This document shows positions 35,250 through 47,000 of a stretch of 64,000 nt of DNA, one piece after another. This stretch comes from Panorpa germanica (taxonomy: Eukaryota > Arthropoda > Insecta > Mecoptera > Panorpidae): assembly GCA_963678705.1 (NCBI GenBank), contig OY783216.1, positions 7,998,001-8,062,000 on the forward strand, given 5' to 3'. The position numbers and the translations under genes are program-made. The notes below the pieces were generated by a model. It saw only the letters and a program-made list of their open reading frames with translations, had not been told where the DNA came from and did no database searches. Position 1 is the first letter of the stretch. Every line of letters begins with the position of its first letter.

Positions 35250-35762
35250 ATGGGCAAATAGGTTCAATTGTTGATTGAAATTGATGTTAATAAATGTGTA
35301 TTGGTGTGTCTATTTTATTAAATATCTAAATCTTGACGGAGATATAGCAATTAAGAATTTGAATTGTAGTTTTAGCGCTGGAAATGGTCGGCCATATTTG
35401 TATGACGTGAAATGCATTTTAACGTCAGTTATTTGTTGAGTAGGTCAGTGCTGTGGTAATGTTTTGTAGCTGTTGGTAGTCGAAATAATGAAGTCAAGTC
35501 AAAGAATAATAAGTTTTTTTTTATTTAACCCTGTTACGGCAGACATAATATTGGAATTTTATTGTTCCTTGAAATAGCTGTAAATAATATTTGATATTTT
35601 GATATAGAAATACATATAGCAGAGATTTATGAGCTGATGACTTTTTTAATTGTTAATGTCTCGTTACATATAAGGAGTTATTAAAAAATAATTGAACATT
35701 TGAGGTTTTAGTAATCAACTTTATTAATATATAGTACACTTTTATAGAAATTTATAGCCCAT
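35250..35762 (+). mobile_element. MITE family A, copy 6, decayed ends
   Basis: Clear family interior. The terminal repeats are reduced to ATGGGC on the left, and on the right to a short tatagcccat after loss of the ggacacaa part. Internal deletions remove the middle-right segment. Intergenic. Confidence 0.75.
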
Positions 35763-36206
35763 TCATTTGGTAAAAGATCTCATTTATCTCGTGGAGTTTG
35801 TTTTTTAGAAGACGCTAATTATATTTTAGGATATTGGTAACAATATCTTTTACATTATATTTTATATCAAATTCACTCAAACCTATTTGTAGACATTCTA
35901 TCTCTCTATCTATAATGGCTCTCACGCTAAAAATAGTTTAGGCGTTCTGTTGGGTTTTGTTCAATGGATTTTAAGTGGCTGCGTACAGATATTATAGCAT
36001 AAGTGTTTCAAATATTCTCAATATGACAAATGTAAAGTTATTTATGAGGTTTGCTAATACGGTGGTCGACGGATGACGTTGTAGGTCTTAGTCGCAGAGT
36101 GCATTTCTCAAGTGGGTCTCCCATATCCATATTCGTATATCGACACCGTTTTCAGCGCTCACACAAAAATGAATTCCTTCTAGAAACAAATGAAAATATT
36201 TTCTCA

Positions 36207-36420
36207 ATGGGCTTCTGTCCTCATTTTTTAGTGCATTTCACGTCATACAAATATGGCCGACCATTTCTAGCGCTAAAACTACAATTCAAACTTATAATTG
36301 CTATATATCCGTCAATATTTAGATGTTTAATAAAATGGACACGCCAATACACATTTAATAACATCAATTTTAATCAACAATTGAAAAATCGACCACTAAA
36401 AAATGAGGACACAAGTCCAT
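36207..36420. mobile_element. MITE family A, left-left palindromic derivative
   Basis: 214 bp. The first ~30 bp are the left end (ATGGGCTTCTGTCCTCATT) and the rest is the reverse complement of the family's left ~190 bp, ending AATGAGGACACAAGTCCAT. Both termini therefore derive from the same element end, with the right half of the element absent. Confidence 0.8.
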
Positions 36421-36998
36421 TAGGTTAATCATAAAACCCGACAACTTTCGAGAGGGGCTGTGTTACCTAGTCTGAAATAAATCGTAACAAAACAAAAAGA
36501 CACAAAATGAAATGGTCTCTTTAGAATTTGTAAAGTCATCAGCTTTTAGCATTCAGCAAAAACAGTTTTCAGTTAAACGATGCTTTTATTATTCATTTAA
36601 CATAAACCAAACTAAGTTATAACTAACTAATTTAGTATTAATTATAAACATAGACGCAAGATTTAAGACTGAACTGGATTTAGTATAAACAAATTCCATT
36701 TTATATCCTACAATTCAACGTTGGGTTGCCGAGTTGCTGGGTTGCTGGGTAGCTGGATTGCCGACTTGTCAGTTGTGTAGTTTGAAACTATCAAAGGTTA
36801 CCAAACGGCACACGCTGCACTGAATGTCTTGCCAAGGAGTTATCAGGGCCGGTGTCAGTTACACAGGTCTGGCTAAAGACCGTTTTAAATTGACGTTCTG
36901 GTAGTGTTAAATAAAATTACACTATAATGTCTTTGGCATGAACTTGAATGAACAAATTGTCGTTGTAAAGTATATACAGTTATTAATTTTATAGTTGA
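36421..36998. other. Gene-free intergenic region
   Basis: No coding signal. A small degenerate run of ttgctggg units lies near 36725-36760. Confidence 0.35.
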
Positions 36999-37470
36999 TA
37001 TTTTTTTTATTTATTCGTCATAGCAACCATCAAACATTTTTTATACTTATTTAACATTTTATAATTCTATTTTACAAATTTCTAAATATTTAAATAATTT
37101 ACTAATTAATTTTGAATCATTTAACAAAATTTTAGTATTAACAGGAAAAGTTTTAACCACATCTAATATTTCACTATTGAATTTTGATCTTTCTAAACTA
37201 TAATTTATGCATTCAAATATAATATGATCCAAAGTTCCTTCTTCACCACATTGACATCTATCGTCGGATTTAATATTAATTTTGTACAGGTGAGCTAGAG
37301 TTTTGCAATGATTACTTTTGATTCTGATTATAGTTGATATAATTTTGTGGGACTCATTTCTAAATCATCTTTTCTTACTTAAATTTGGATGTAACATATA
37401 ATAATCTCTTCCTTTTAACTGACTTTTGTTAATGAAATCTTGATTTCTCAAGTTGAAGTTTAATTTTTTA
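36999..37470 (-). mobile_element. 5'-truncated LINE 3' fragment
   Basis: The minus strand encodes the C-terminal region of a jockey/R1-like LINE polyprotein. It runs from about 37470 through HKIISTIIRIKSNHCKTLAH and LYKINIKSDDRCQCGEEGTL to DHIIFECINYSLERSKF. The C-x-C then H-x4-C pattern is the zinc motif common after the reverse transcriptase in such elements. The frame is interrupted at one point upstream. An A-rich tail on the minus strand lies near 37010-36999. Confidence 0.75.
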
Positions 37471-38416
37471 TTTACCTATAAATAATAAATAAATACCAGA
37501 AATTGAGGGACCCACAAAACATCTAATATATATTTCAATAAAAATTTCTACTGTTTCCAATTATACGCTCGATTTAAACATTTTCTAAACAAGTTTTGTA
37601 ACTTTTGAAACTGATTGTACTGTACCAGTATGTAGCAATCCAACAGAACAAGCGCGGGGCGTCGGAATATCGTCGTCACATATATCTCCGAGCGTCGGAG
37701 AGTGCCTCGCTCGACACCTTGCATTAACTGAAGCAAAGAAATGCGCTTAAATACCCCAGCGCCCCAGATTCTAATCGTGATCCTAAACCCGCGTATCACG
37801 CTATCAACGACCTCATGATATTACATCGAAAATACTGTTGTAAAATGTAAATCGAACTTATTGATTAAATTATAATTATTTATCGAGAGGAATTATGTAA
37901 CGCATATCAAACTATAAGCCTTATTCTGTAATTTTTTCTCTGGCGTCATAAACTGAACCATTTGTTTGTTAATGATATTAATTTTATTGGTAATTTGATA
38001 ATAGCAAATATATTTGGGAGAGAGAGATATCTGTGTACATACTAGAAAAAAAGACAAGGAGCATAAGAAAATCACAAGAGTTAGATTTCGAAACGAAGAG
38101 AAAGGCAGCAGATACTGGGAAAATAGAGAGGAAAGGATGTGCAAGAAACGCTGTAGCACGTTAAGTATTGATGTAAGAAAAGAGTAAAAAGTAAAAAGAA
38201 TATTGTGCAGTTATTAAAGGGAAGCAGTGAAGGGAAGAGATGGAAGGCGAAGATAGAAGTAGCGAGGAAAGAGAAGGAAGGCAGAGTAGAAATAGGAGGA
38301 AGAAAGAAGCAGTAGGGTTTAAATTTATCTGTTTTGTTTGTATTTTTCTTATTTCTTTTGAAAGAAGTGAGAATGGGTATATCGTATGTAATTAATCACA
38401 ATGATATGTAATTTAA
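37471..38416. other. Gene-free region with purine-rich tract
   Basis: 37640-37810 is locally GC-richer, without a recognised product. 38030-38330 is strongly A/G-rich on the + strand (gagagagata, gaaggaaggcag). No gene is supported. Confidence 0.4.
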
Positions 38417-38792
38417 AAAGTCAAATCAAAGAATAATAAGTTTTTATTTTATTTAACCCTGCTAAGGCAGACATAGTATTGAAATTTGATTGTTCCTTGA
38501 AATAGCTGTAAATAATATTTGATACTTTGACATATAAATACATATAGCAGAGATTTATGAGCTGTAAGGTTGGTAACCTTACACAAGGATTGTGATGTTA
38601 CATGCACTTGGAATGTGTACAACGTTGAATCCCTTTAATAATTAAAGAGACAAAATGACTTTTTTTATTGTTAATATCTTTTAACATTGAAGGAGTTATT
38701 AAAAAATAATTGAACATTTGAGGTTCTAGTAACCCACTTTACCAATATATAGTACACTTTTATAGAAATTAAGACATAGGACACAAGCCCAT
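38417..38792 (+). mobile_element. MITE family A, left-truncated copy
   Basis: 376 bp holding the right half of the element and an intact right end GGACACAAGCCCAT. The left half is missing. Confidence 0.8.
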
Positions 38793-39759
38793 TTCAATTA
38801 TTAATAAAAAATTACATATTAAATTTCAACAATTATTTTATTTAAAACTAATTTACATATTTATAAAATATACCTACGACTTACCCATACTTATAAATCT
38901 ATATAATACATAATTACTTTATTTTGTTTGATCGCACTTTGCATTCTCTTTTTTTAATTAATATAAATATTACTTTACTAAACCTATATACTCGTTATAT
39001 ATACAATATTTCCAATCGGTGCTTATTCGCTCTATAAATATCAAATTTTAGTTGTTTATTGCGCACAATTTTGACCTTTGCGCTTTTGCAAATGATTCAG
39101 TTTCTAGTCCTTTTTTTACATCTGTTTCTTTATAATATTTTACTATTATATAATATTTATTTTATGTAAAAGAAATTGTGTAATTAGAAAAACGTATATG
39201 TAAGGTTTATGTAACATAAAAATGTCTACCTTTTACATAAATGTTTTTAGGTTATTATATAATAATGGGTTTATAAAAGAAACTCTGTTATAGGAGAATC
39301 TACTGTATACTTGTAAATATTAATAAATATATTTTTGGTAACGTAATCTACTATAATTAGACTTTATTTAATTTAAATATATTGGTAGTTATGTACAATT
39401 TGTATACACTATATAATTTACATAAGTGATTACATATTTGGCATCTCTGTCTAATATTCTATTACTACTTATTTTCATCCCTTTTTATCATTCACCTAAA
39501 TTAAAATTATTAATTCTCGCTGACGATGTAGTATTACAAAGCGTTCACAGGCTCGTTGCCGATTAATCGTGCCATTAACCGATTAAAATATGACAAATAT
39601 TCAATACCCGAACTTTAGACACATTCATTTAAATTAAATAAAAGTTAGGTTATGACAGATACTTGTTTACTATAACATAATTACTTGGCAAAACTTGTTA
39701 ACGTTCCGATACATTCATACTGAGCTTGTAGGTTATGTTTTAATGTCATACTCAGGGTA
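38793..39759. other. Gene-free intergenic region
   Basis: Very AT-rich. No coding signal, RNA gene or repeat ends are recognised. Confidence 0.35.
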
Positions 39760-40619
39760 CCCAGTAAACATTTTGGAGTAAATTCTACTTAATTTCTATT
39801 ACATATCATGAGTTTTTTGTCTGGAACGTGTTCGTCTTCTATTTAGTCGTTCATAGGAAAGGCCCTTTTTATGAGCTACAGACATTGCAACGACGGTTCA
39901 CTGCTGAATTAAAAGCGAAGTCGGTTTATGATTTATGACCGGAGTTATAAACTTGAAACTAGCAGGGGTATAAAACTTAATGGAATTCTACTTTTTAGAG
40001 TCTGCAAAATATAAATATTTAAATGAAGAAATAAATAGATGTAATCTTTAGTACGGATCGTGATTTTTTTAATGAATATTATTCATCTTCAACAATACTC
40101 GTTATATTAGTTTTTTACATTGTTTTGGTGATTCAAAAATCCACGATCGACAGGTCTGCGTTAGGTTTAAAGCCTCTGTCTTACCATCGCTGGATACTAT
40201 CTTCGTTTATATACATTATATTCGGGGATTAAGGGAGATAGCGTCTGTCTATTACCATTAAAGAAATATTTGTTGAAAAAGGATAGCATATACTTTAAAC
40301 ATCTGTACAGAACGAAATACTATACAAGTATACAAGTGTAACGGTGAAAAATATATTTTACTTGTCTAACGCATCTCGTTTATCTCTCACTTTGGAATAA
40401 ATGAGATGAAAGTGAATTTAAAAAAAATATATCCATGTGGGAAAGAAACAGAAATACTTATTGAATGATGTTGGAAAAAGAAAGAATATTATTATGAAAA
40501 AATTCTAACAACTAACACAAAATCTGTGACAGGTAGAGAACTTGTAAAGCGTTAGAATAGAATTGTACGAGTGACTCGAACTTCACCAAATAGGGCACTT
40601 CACCAAATTGTTTACTGGG
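39760..40619. mobile_element. MITE family C, long variant
   Basis: 860 bp bounded by CCCAGTAAACATTTTGGAGT on the left and CACCAAATTGTTTACTGGG on the right, the two ends of family C. The interior does not match the 253 bp members, so this is a different non-autonomous derivative or a chance pairing of two solo ends. No transposase is seen. Confidence 0.6.
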
Positions 40620-41015
40620 TATTATCACTTATGCCCAATAATTTTACTCTAAGTGATAGTACCCTGGTCATACTAGTCAACGCATTTGTGTACAGTATCT
40701 CGAACATAGCCGAACCAAATTTCCGGATAATTTAAAAAACAAAAATCTAATATTTGGACCCGAACACGCAGTATGAACCATACATTACAAACACCACTAA
40801 AAACTGTTGTGCCTCCCGATTGATCCTCTTTTCTCCCATATTTGACACGATAAATAAACGCGTTTAATGCTTGCTATACGGACCTGTGTACGCTTATTTA
40901 TACAATACATTGTTGTAGACTTTTTTATTTTTTAATCTATTACCTTAAATGCTATCTGTACATAATTTATAAATATAAATATTATTTTGAATAAATAATA
41001 ATAAGATTTGTTTTA

Positions 41016-44000
41016 CTACGTATATTTGAGATGGTCATAATATGCTGGTGTTGTTGACAGTGGTGGCGACGGCAGTGATGGAGGTGGTGTCATATTGTAG
41101 GATTTCCTTTCGTAAGTTAAAGATGGTGCGCTACTGTGTTGCATAGATCGTATACCTGAAAAGAACAAAATATATTTTAAAGTTACAGTTAATATAAAAA
41201 TGACTAGAGTTTACTCCCGTCGCAATGGGACGTCTTTTTGGCGTGTATGATTTGAATCCAATAAAATAATTCGTAATTACATTTCATATTTAATTCTATT
41301 TTTGAATTGAAATAATAAACTCGCACAATAATAAAATAATTTTTCAATTTATCAAAATAAAAAATATTTTCAATTTATGCGTTATTTGACCAACTTTTTT
41401 CCAAATTTTGGGGTTTTTTTTTTCGATTCGTAAATAAGTTACCAAGGTTAGCCTATATACAAAATTTCAACTTTATAGCATAATTTTTACTCTCGGCAAA
41501 TACTGGCCTCGTGCCCCCAAATAAAATTTTGAAATTTTGAATTTTTTTTTATTAACAACATACTTAATTATTCTAGAATCCAGAATATGAACTTTCTTCA
41601 AAGTTCCCTATCGAACCGCCGAATTTCTTCAAGCCCCCCTTTTTCAATTTTTGAATTTCTAATTTTTGAGAAATGTCAGCATTGAATACCTTAATACACA
41701 TGCAAAATTTCAACTTTTTAACTTTTACGAATTAAAAGTTATACAGCAAAAAAAGGCTCGCTGTTTTTCCAGTTTTTCCAAAATTACGGGTTTCCAGGAA
41801 ATTCAGGGAAAAATCCGGGGACGCCAAAAGTCGAAGATTACTAGAAAATTTGTATTTAATTAAAGTTTTATTAAAATCATGCATTAAGGGGGGTGGGGGG
41901 TGGTTAAGGTCAAAATGATAAAAAAGCATATTTTCGATAATGTTTTTTGACGACACAGTTAATATATAATTAGTTCTATAATTACTACATGATAAAATAA
42001 CATATGAAGAATACTTTGTGAAATTTTTTTTAATAAATATCAAGAAATGATGCATTGACAGCGAATCTCCGCAAACGTCACAAAAAAAAGTAACATTGCG
42101 GTGCCACTCATAACTCATCACTGGATTTTCAGAAACCGCCAAAAGTCTTAGAATTTTTTTCTCTATGAAATAGGCAATTTTCAATAACATTGACGGAGCC
42201 GTTTTCGCGCTGTCTATTTTATCGGCTACAAATGGCGAAACCACTACACCTGTCGGAATACAATTGATGCGAACTATAATTGAAGTGCAATAGTGATAGG
42301 AACGTCACAATAAAAGAGATGGCAAATCGTCGGATCTGGCGTACTATGCATAGGAATTTTCTATAACGTTGAACAAGACAAAATGACTATTTTAATTGTT
42401 AACATCTCTTAAAATATAAGGAGGTATTAAAACATAATTGTATATTTGAGGTTCTGGTAGCCAACTTTATCAATATATAATACAGTTTTATAGAAATTAA
42501 GTCAGGGTTCGCAATATTTTCAAAAACAAATAAATTCGTGTGCATAACACACCGCCCTAATGACGCCCATAACCGCCTTACGTTGACAGTACCCTTTGCT
42601 GTTTTTCTAAAAGATAAATCATCATCCCTTAAGTCTAGACTTTCAGACAACATTTGTGGTGACATCTGACTTTTGTTTTGTAAACCTTTTTGACCCGTGT
42701 GGTCTGAAACTCTGGGGTCTAGCCGAGCACACAAAAGGTCAATATTTATATACGTATAACGTATTACATTACAATTGGAAAATTATCAAAGTCAAGTCAA
42801 GTAGTTTTGTACGTTTGAAAAGACCTCACACAAGTTGAAATAAATGCTTGTAGACAAGTGCTGTACTTGTACATTCTTAATAAGTAATTTAAAACGTTAT
42901 TTTTAATTATTAAAAGTCAATTAGCAGAATATTATTGCACTACATTGCATTGGCATTTACAAAAAGAGTGTGTGCAAAATTTTAGCCTGAAACTTATCAG
43001 AAAATAGTTTAAAAATCGTCAGTTTAAAACCCGTAACTGAGGTTTGTTAGTACCTGTAATTTATAGAAGATGATACTTTCTTGAAACTAACTTTATACTA
43101 TTTAAAAAAAAAGAACCATTATATTTATGAAGTGAGAAATCATTCTAATTTTAAGGGGGGGATGAAAAAGAAGCATATTTTCGATAATGTTTTTTGACGA
43201 CACAGGTAATATATAATTATTTTTATACGTACTACATGATAAAATGACATTTGAAGAATACTTTGTGAAATTTTCATAAATAAATATCAAGAAATGAGAC
43301 ACTGACAGCGAATCTCCGCTGATGTCACAAAAAAAGTAACATTGCGGTGTAACTCATAACACATCACTGGATTTTCTGAAATCAAAAAACCAAAATGATT
43401 TCATTAGTTAATAAGTTTCTGCAGGTAACGCTGTCGAGTTTTTTTTTTTATTGATTTTTCAATTTTTTCAGCACTTAAAAGTCAAAATACCAATTTTTCA
43501 TGAAAAAAATCAGAAACTTTGTTATTTTAAAATACGTTAAAATTAGAAAATTAAAAAAAACTCGACAGCGTTACCACGGCATTTCTGTAAAGAAAGAGTA
43601 TGCAAAATTTCAAAAGGTCCAGTAGATTTTGAGCTAGGGAGTGCATCGACTCTGAAAAAGCTATGTGTGAGAAACCGCCTTTAAAAGTTTTAAAGTAACA
43701 CGAAAGTAGACTAGAGAGGTGAAGACTTAAAACTCTATATTACCGACAGTTTTACTCCAATCGACTTCAAATTTTTACACAGTAAACTTAATATGTTGTA
43801 CAATAATATAAATACATTTAAAAAATGGTTGAAACCTTACCCCCTCTTAAGCTGTAAAGAGACACTCTTAATTCAACATATAAATTTTTATATTCTAAAT
43901 TCATAATTGTAAGATTGTATTCTAACTTTATATTCTAAATTAAATAAAACTCCTTAGTTTTGTAATCGAACAGATTTGATTTATATGAGTGAAACATTTT

Positions 44001-47000
44001 ACGAATCACTTTTAAAAGAGTATTCCTGAACTCTGACAATAATTAATAATAAAATTCATGAATACTACCTTTTTTTTTTAACTTTTAAAAATAATTTACC
44101 CAAAATAGGTTTATAAAAACTTTTAAGTCAGAGAGTACTGATTTGTAACAACTTTGTAGAGCACTTATGATGTCATTTGGGCAGGCTTGTAGTATTCCTC
44201 AATATTCCTCATAGGGACTTGTGTGTTTCGTTGTCAGAAAGCACTGGGTCTCGTGTCAGTCAGCTAAATAGCTTTAATCTATAATCAACTCTTACATTAA
44301 CCAATGCCAACGTAGATTAGGACTAATTTATGACCAATAAGTGTCCCACAAAGTAATGCTTAAAATACATTTATCTCGAGAGGTTGACGATAATCAATTA
44401 GTCGATCAAGTAATTTAGATTAAGGTTTGTGTGTAGATGGAAATGGGAATGAAACAAATCGTAAAACATCACCAAATATTAATTTGGGGGCGTGGGAATA
44501 TTGCATACAAAATTAAAATAAAGGAGTCAAAAATTATGTTTAGAAATGTGTGCAATTTGGTTGTGAATATCATCAGCTTTATTGGAGATTTTGAAGCTTT
44601 ATTGATTCCTATGTCCATTGGTTTTTGAACTTGAAAAAAAGATTTAAAAAACTGAAATTTTTAGACATCATATAGTTTCTGCAGACGTTATTATTTCCTG
44701 TTGTATATGGTATATGTTTTGATGCAGATTTGTATTTTTCAGTCAACGAAAAAGTTGTAATGTTTGGTTGTTTGTACTTTTATTTTTAATCTTATAATTT
44801 GACAATACTGTTTATTAACTGGTTTAATTTCTAATTTGCGTGCAAGTGATGTTAATACATCCAATACTAGCTCCAAAGTGAGGAATAGAATGATATACCG
44901 GTATATTTATTTATTTAGGTTCTAAACAAATATTAATATTTTTAAATAAAAAAATGATTGTGTTGTAATGATTTTTTAAATTAATTTTTATAATTATTAT
45001 GTATATTCACCTTATGTATATAAGAATATGCCTTCTCAGTTGCGCTATGTTGTATAACAGAGATGACAATAGATGTGAAGGGTATATGGTAGGCAGTTAT
45101 CAATATATAGTACAGTTTTATAGAAATTAAAACACAAGCCTATTGTCCAATCCCAGTAAACATTTTGGAGTCACTTTACCATCATATTGAAGATGCCTAT
45201 GATTTGTTTCTCATGAAAGAGTTCATTTACATTTCGGTTTCTCACAGTCGTTCATATGAAATGTTTATTTTATCGACTACAAATGGCGAAACAACTCCAC
45301 CTGTTGTAATACAAATGAAGATAAAGTTGATGCGAACTATAATTGAAGTGCAATAGTGATAGAAACGTCACAAAACAAGACACTTCACTAAATTGTTTAC
45401 TGGGGTGGTTCTCATTTATCCTGCAGTGCTTTCTGGACTTCAAGAAAGTGTTGTTCACCACGCTACACTTATGCATTCGACTTTTTTTCAACTCTAACAT
45501 CATGCAGTTTGCATGTGCGCATTTATCCGGAGGTCAGTATAAATATTATCATTAATTTCTTGGCGCCTTAAACGCCTTTTAATCTTAAGCCGCGAATAAA
45601 TCCCTTTCACAATTAGATATCAACAGTATCATATTCCGTAAACTATCCCACAATTAATGAAAGTTGAATTTGCCGCGCACTTTGTAGATACAGAGAATCA
45701 TAAGTTATTTAATTGTTTTATACAAATAACATGTATTTATATAATCCCTATACTTCATAGGCACAGATTCGATTTACGGTAACTTAATGCGACGGTATCA
45801 GGGGTTTTAAAAGAGATATTTAGTAATGTAACAAAACTAAGCGATAATGTAATGATCTTATTTAAACGCCCTGTAAAGGTCATTAGATAATTGTATTGAA
45901 TTATCAAAACAACAACGGATTTAACCGGAAGTTATTATTACATTGTGAATATCATAATATTTCTCTCGAAAAGAAACTGATAATGAAATGTGCATATTTA
46001 GCATAATATTTTAATTGTTTTCACTTTTATAGCACCACATTAAAATACTATATGACATGTGGCATTGAATGGGCTTGTGTCATATGTCTTAGTTTCTATA
46101 AAAGTACTGAAACCTCAAATGTTCAATTATTTTTTAATAACTCCTTATATATTAAGAGATATTAACTATTAAAAAAGTCATTTTGTCTCTTTAATTATTA
46201 AAGGGATTCAACCGCTGCCAACCTTACAGCTCATAAATCTCTGCTATATGTATTTATATATCAAAATATCAAATATTATTTACAGCTATTTCAAGGAACA
46301 AAAAAATTCCAATATTATGTCTGCCTTAGCAGGGTTAAATAAAATAGAAACGTATTATTCTTTACTTACCACAGCACTGACATATTCAACAAATAACTGA
46401 CGTTAAAATGTATTTCACGTCATACAAATATGGCCGACCATTTCTAGCGCTAAAACTACTATTTAAATTTTTAATTGCTATATCTCCGTCAAGATTTAGA
46501 TATTTAATAAAATAGACACGCCAATACACATTTATTAACATCAATTTCAATCAATAATTGAAAAATCTACCACTAAAAAATGAGGACACAAGCTCATTAT
46601 GAGAAAAATTTGCCGTTTGAACTAGTTGTGTTATGACATTAATTATACGTCAATGTTTAAAAAGCAATAGGTAATAATTTATACGCTAATGTTCAATTAC
46701 TAATAATTTCTGTTAGGAATTCTAGGTTTACAATTTACTATTTACTGTAAACAAGAATTTAATAGTGTAATTGCATTTATTATGCAACTGATTACATAAA
46801 AGCTAAAACATGTTGGATTCCAGGAATATTTTTATGATCTATATTTATTGATGCATATAAATTGGTGCTAACATATAAACAAATTAGATCGAAGAATTTG
46901 CAGAAATATGGAATACTGAAAACAGAATATATTACGTAAGACTATAATCTAGTTTTGGTGGTGGATCAAAAAGTGTTACCATATGTATCTCATATGCACG

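Noticed and set aside
41732-42244. 170-codon minus-strand frame
   Set aside because: Runs across repeat D and a MITE C fragment, so it is repeat sequence rather than a gene.
42399-42734. 111-codon minus-strand frame
   Set aside because: Overlaps a MITE A fragment at one end and shows no recognisable protein family in the rest.
45165-45356. 63-codon frame and its relative at 52732-52929
   Set aside because: Both are the interior of family C MITEs in opposite orientation.
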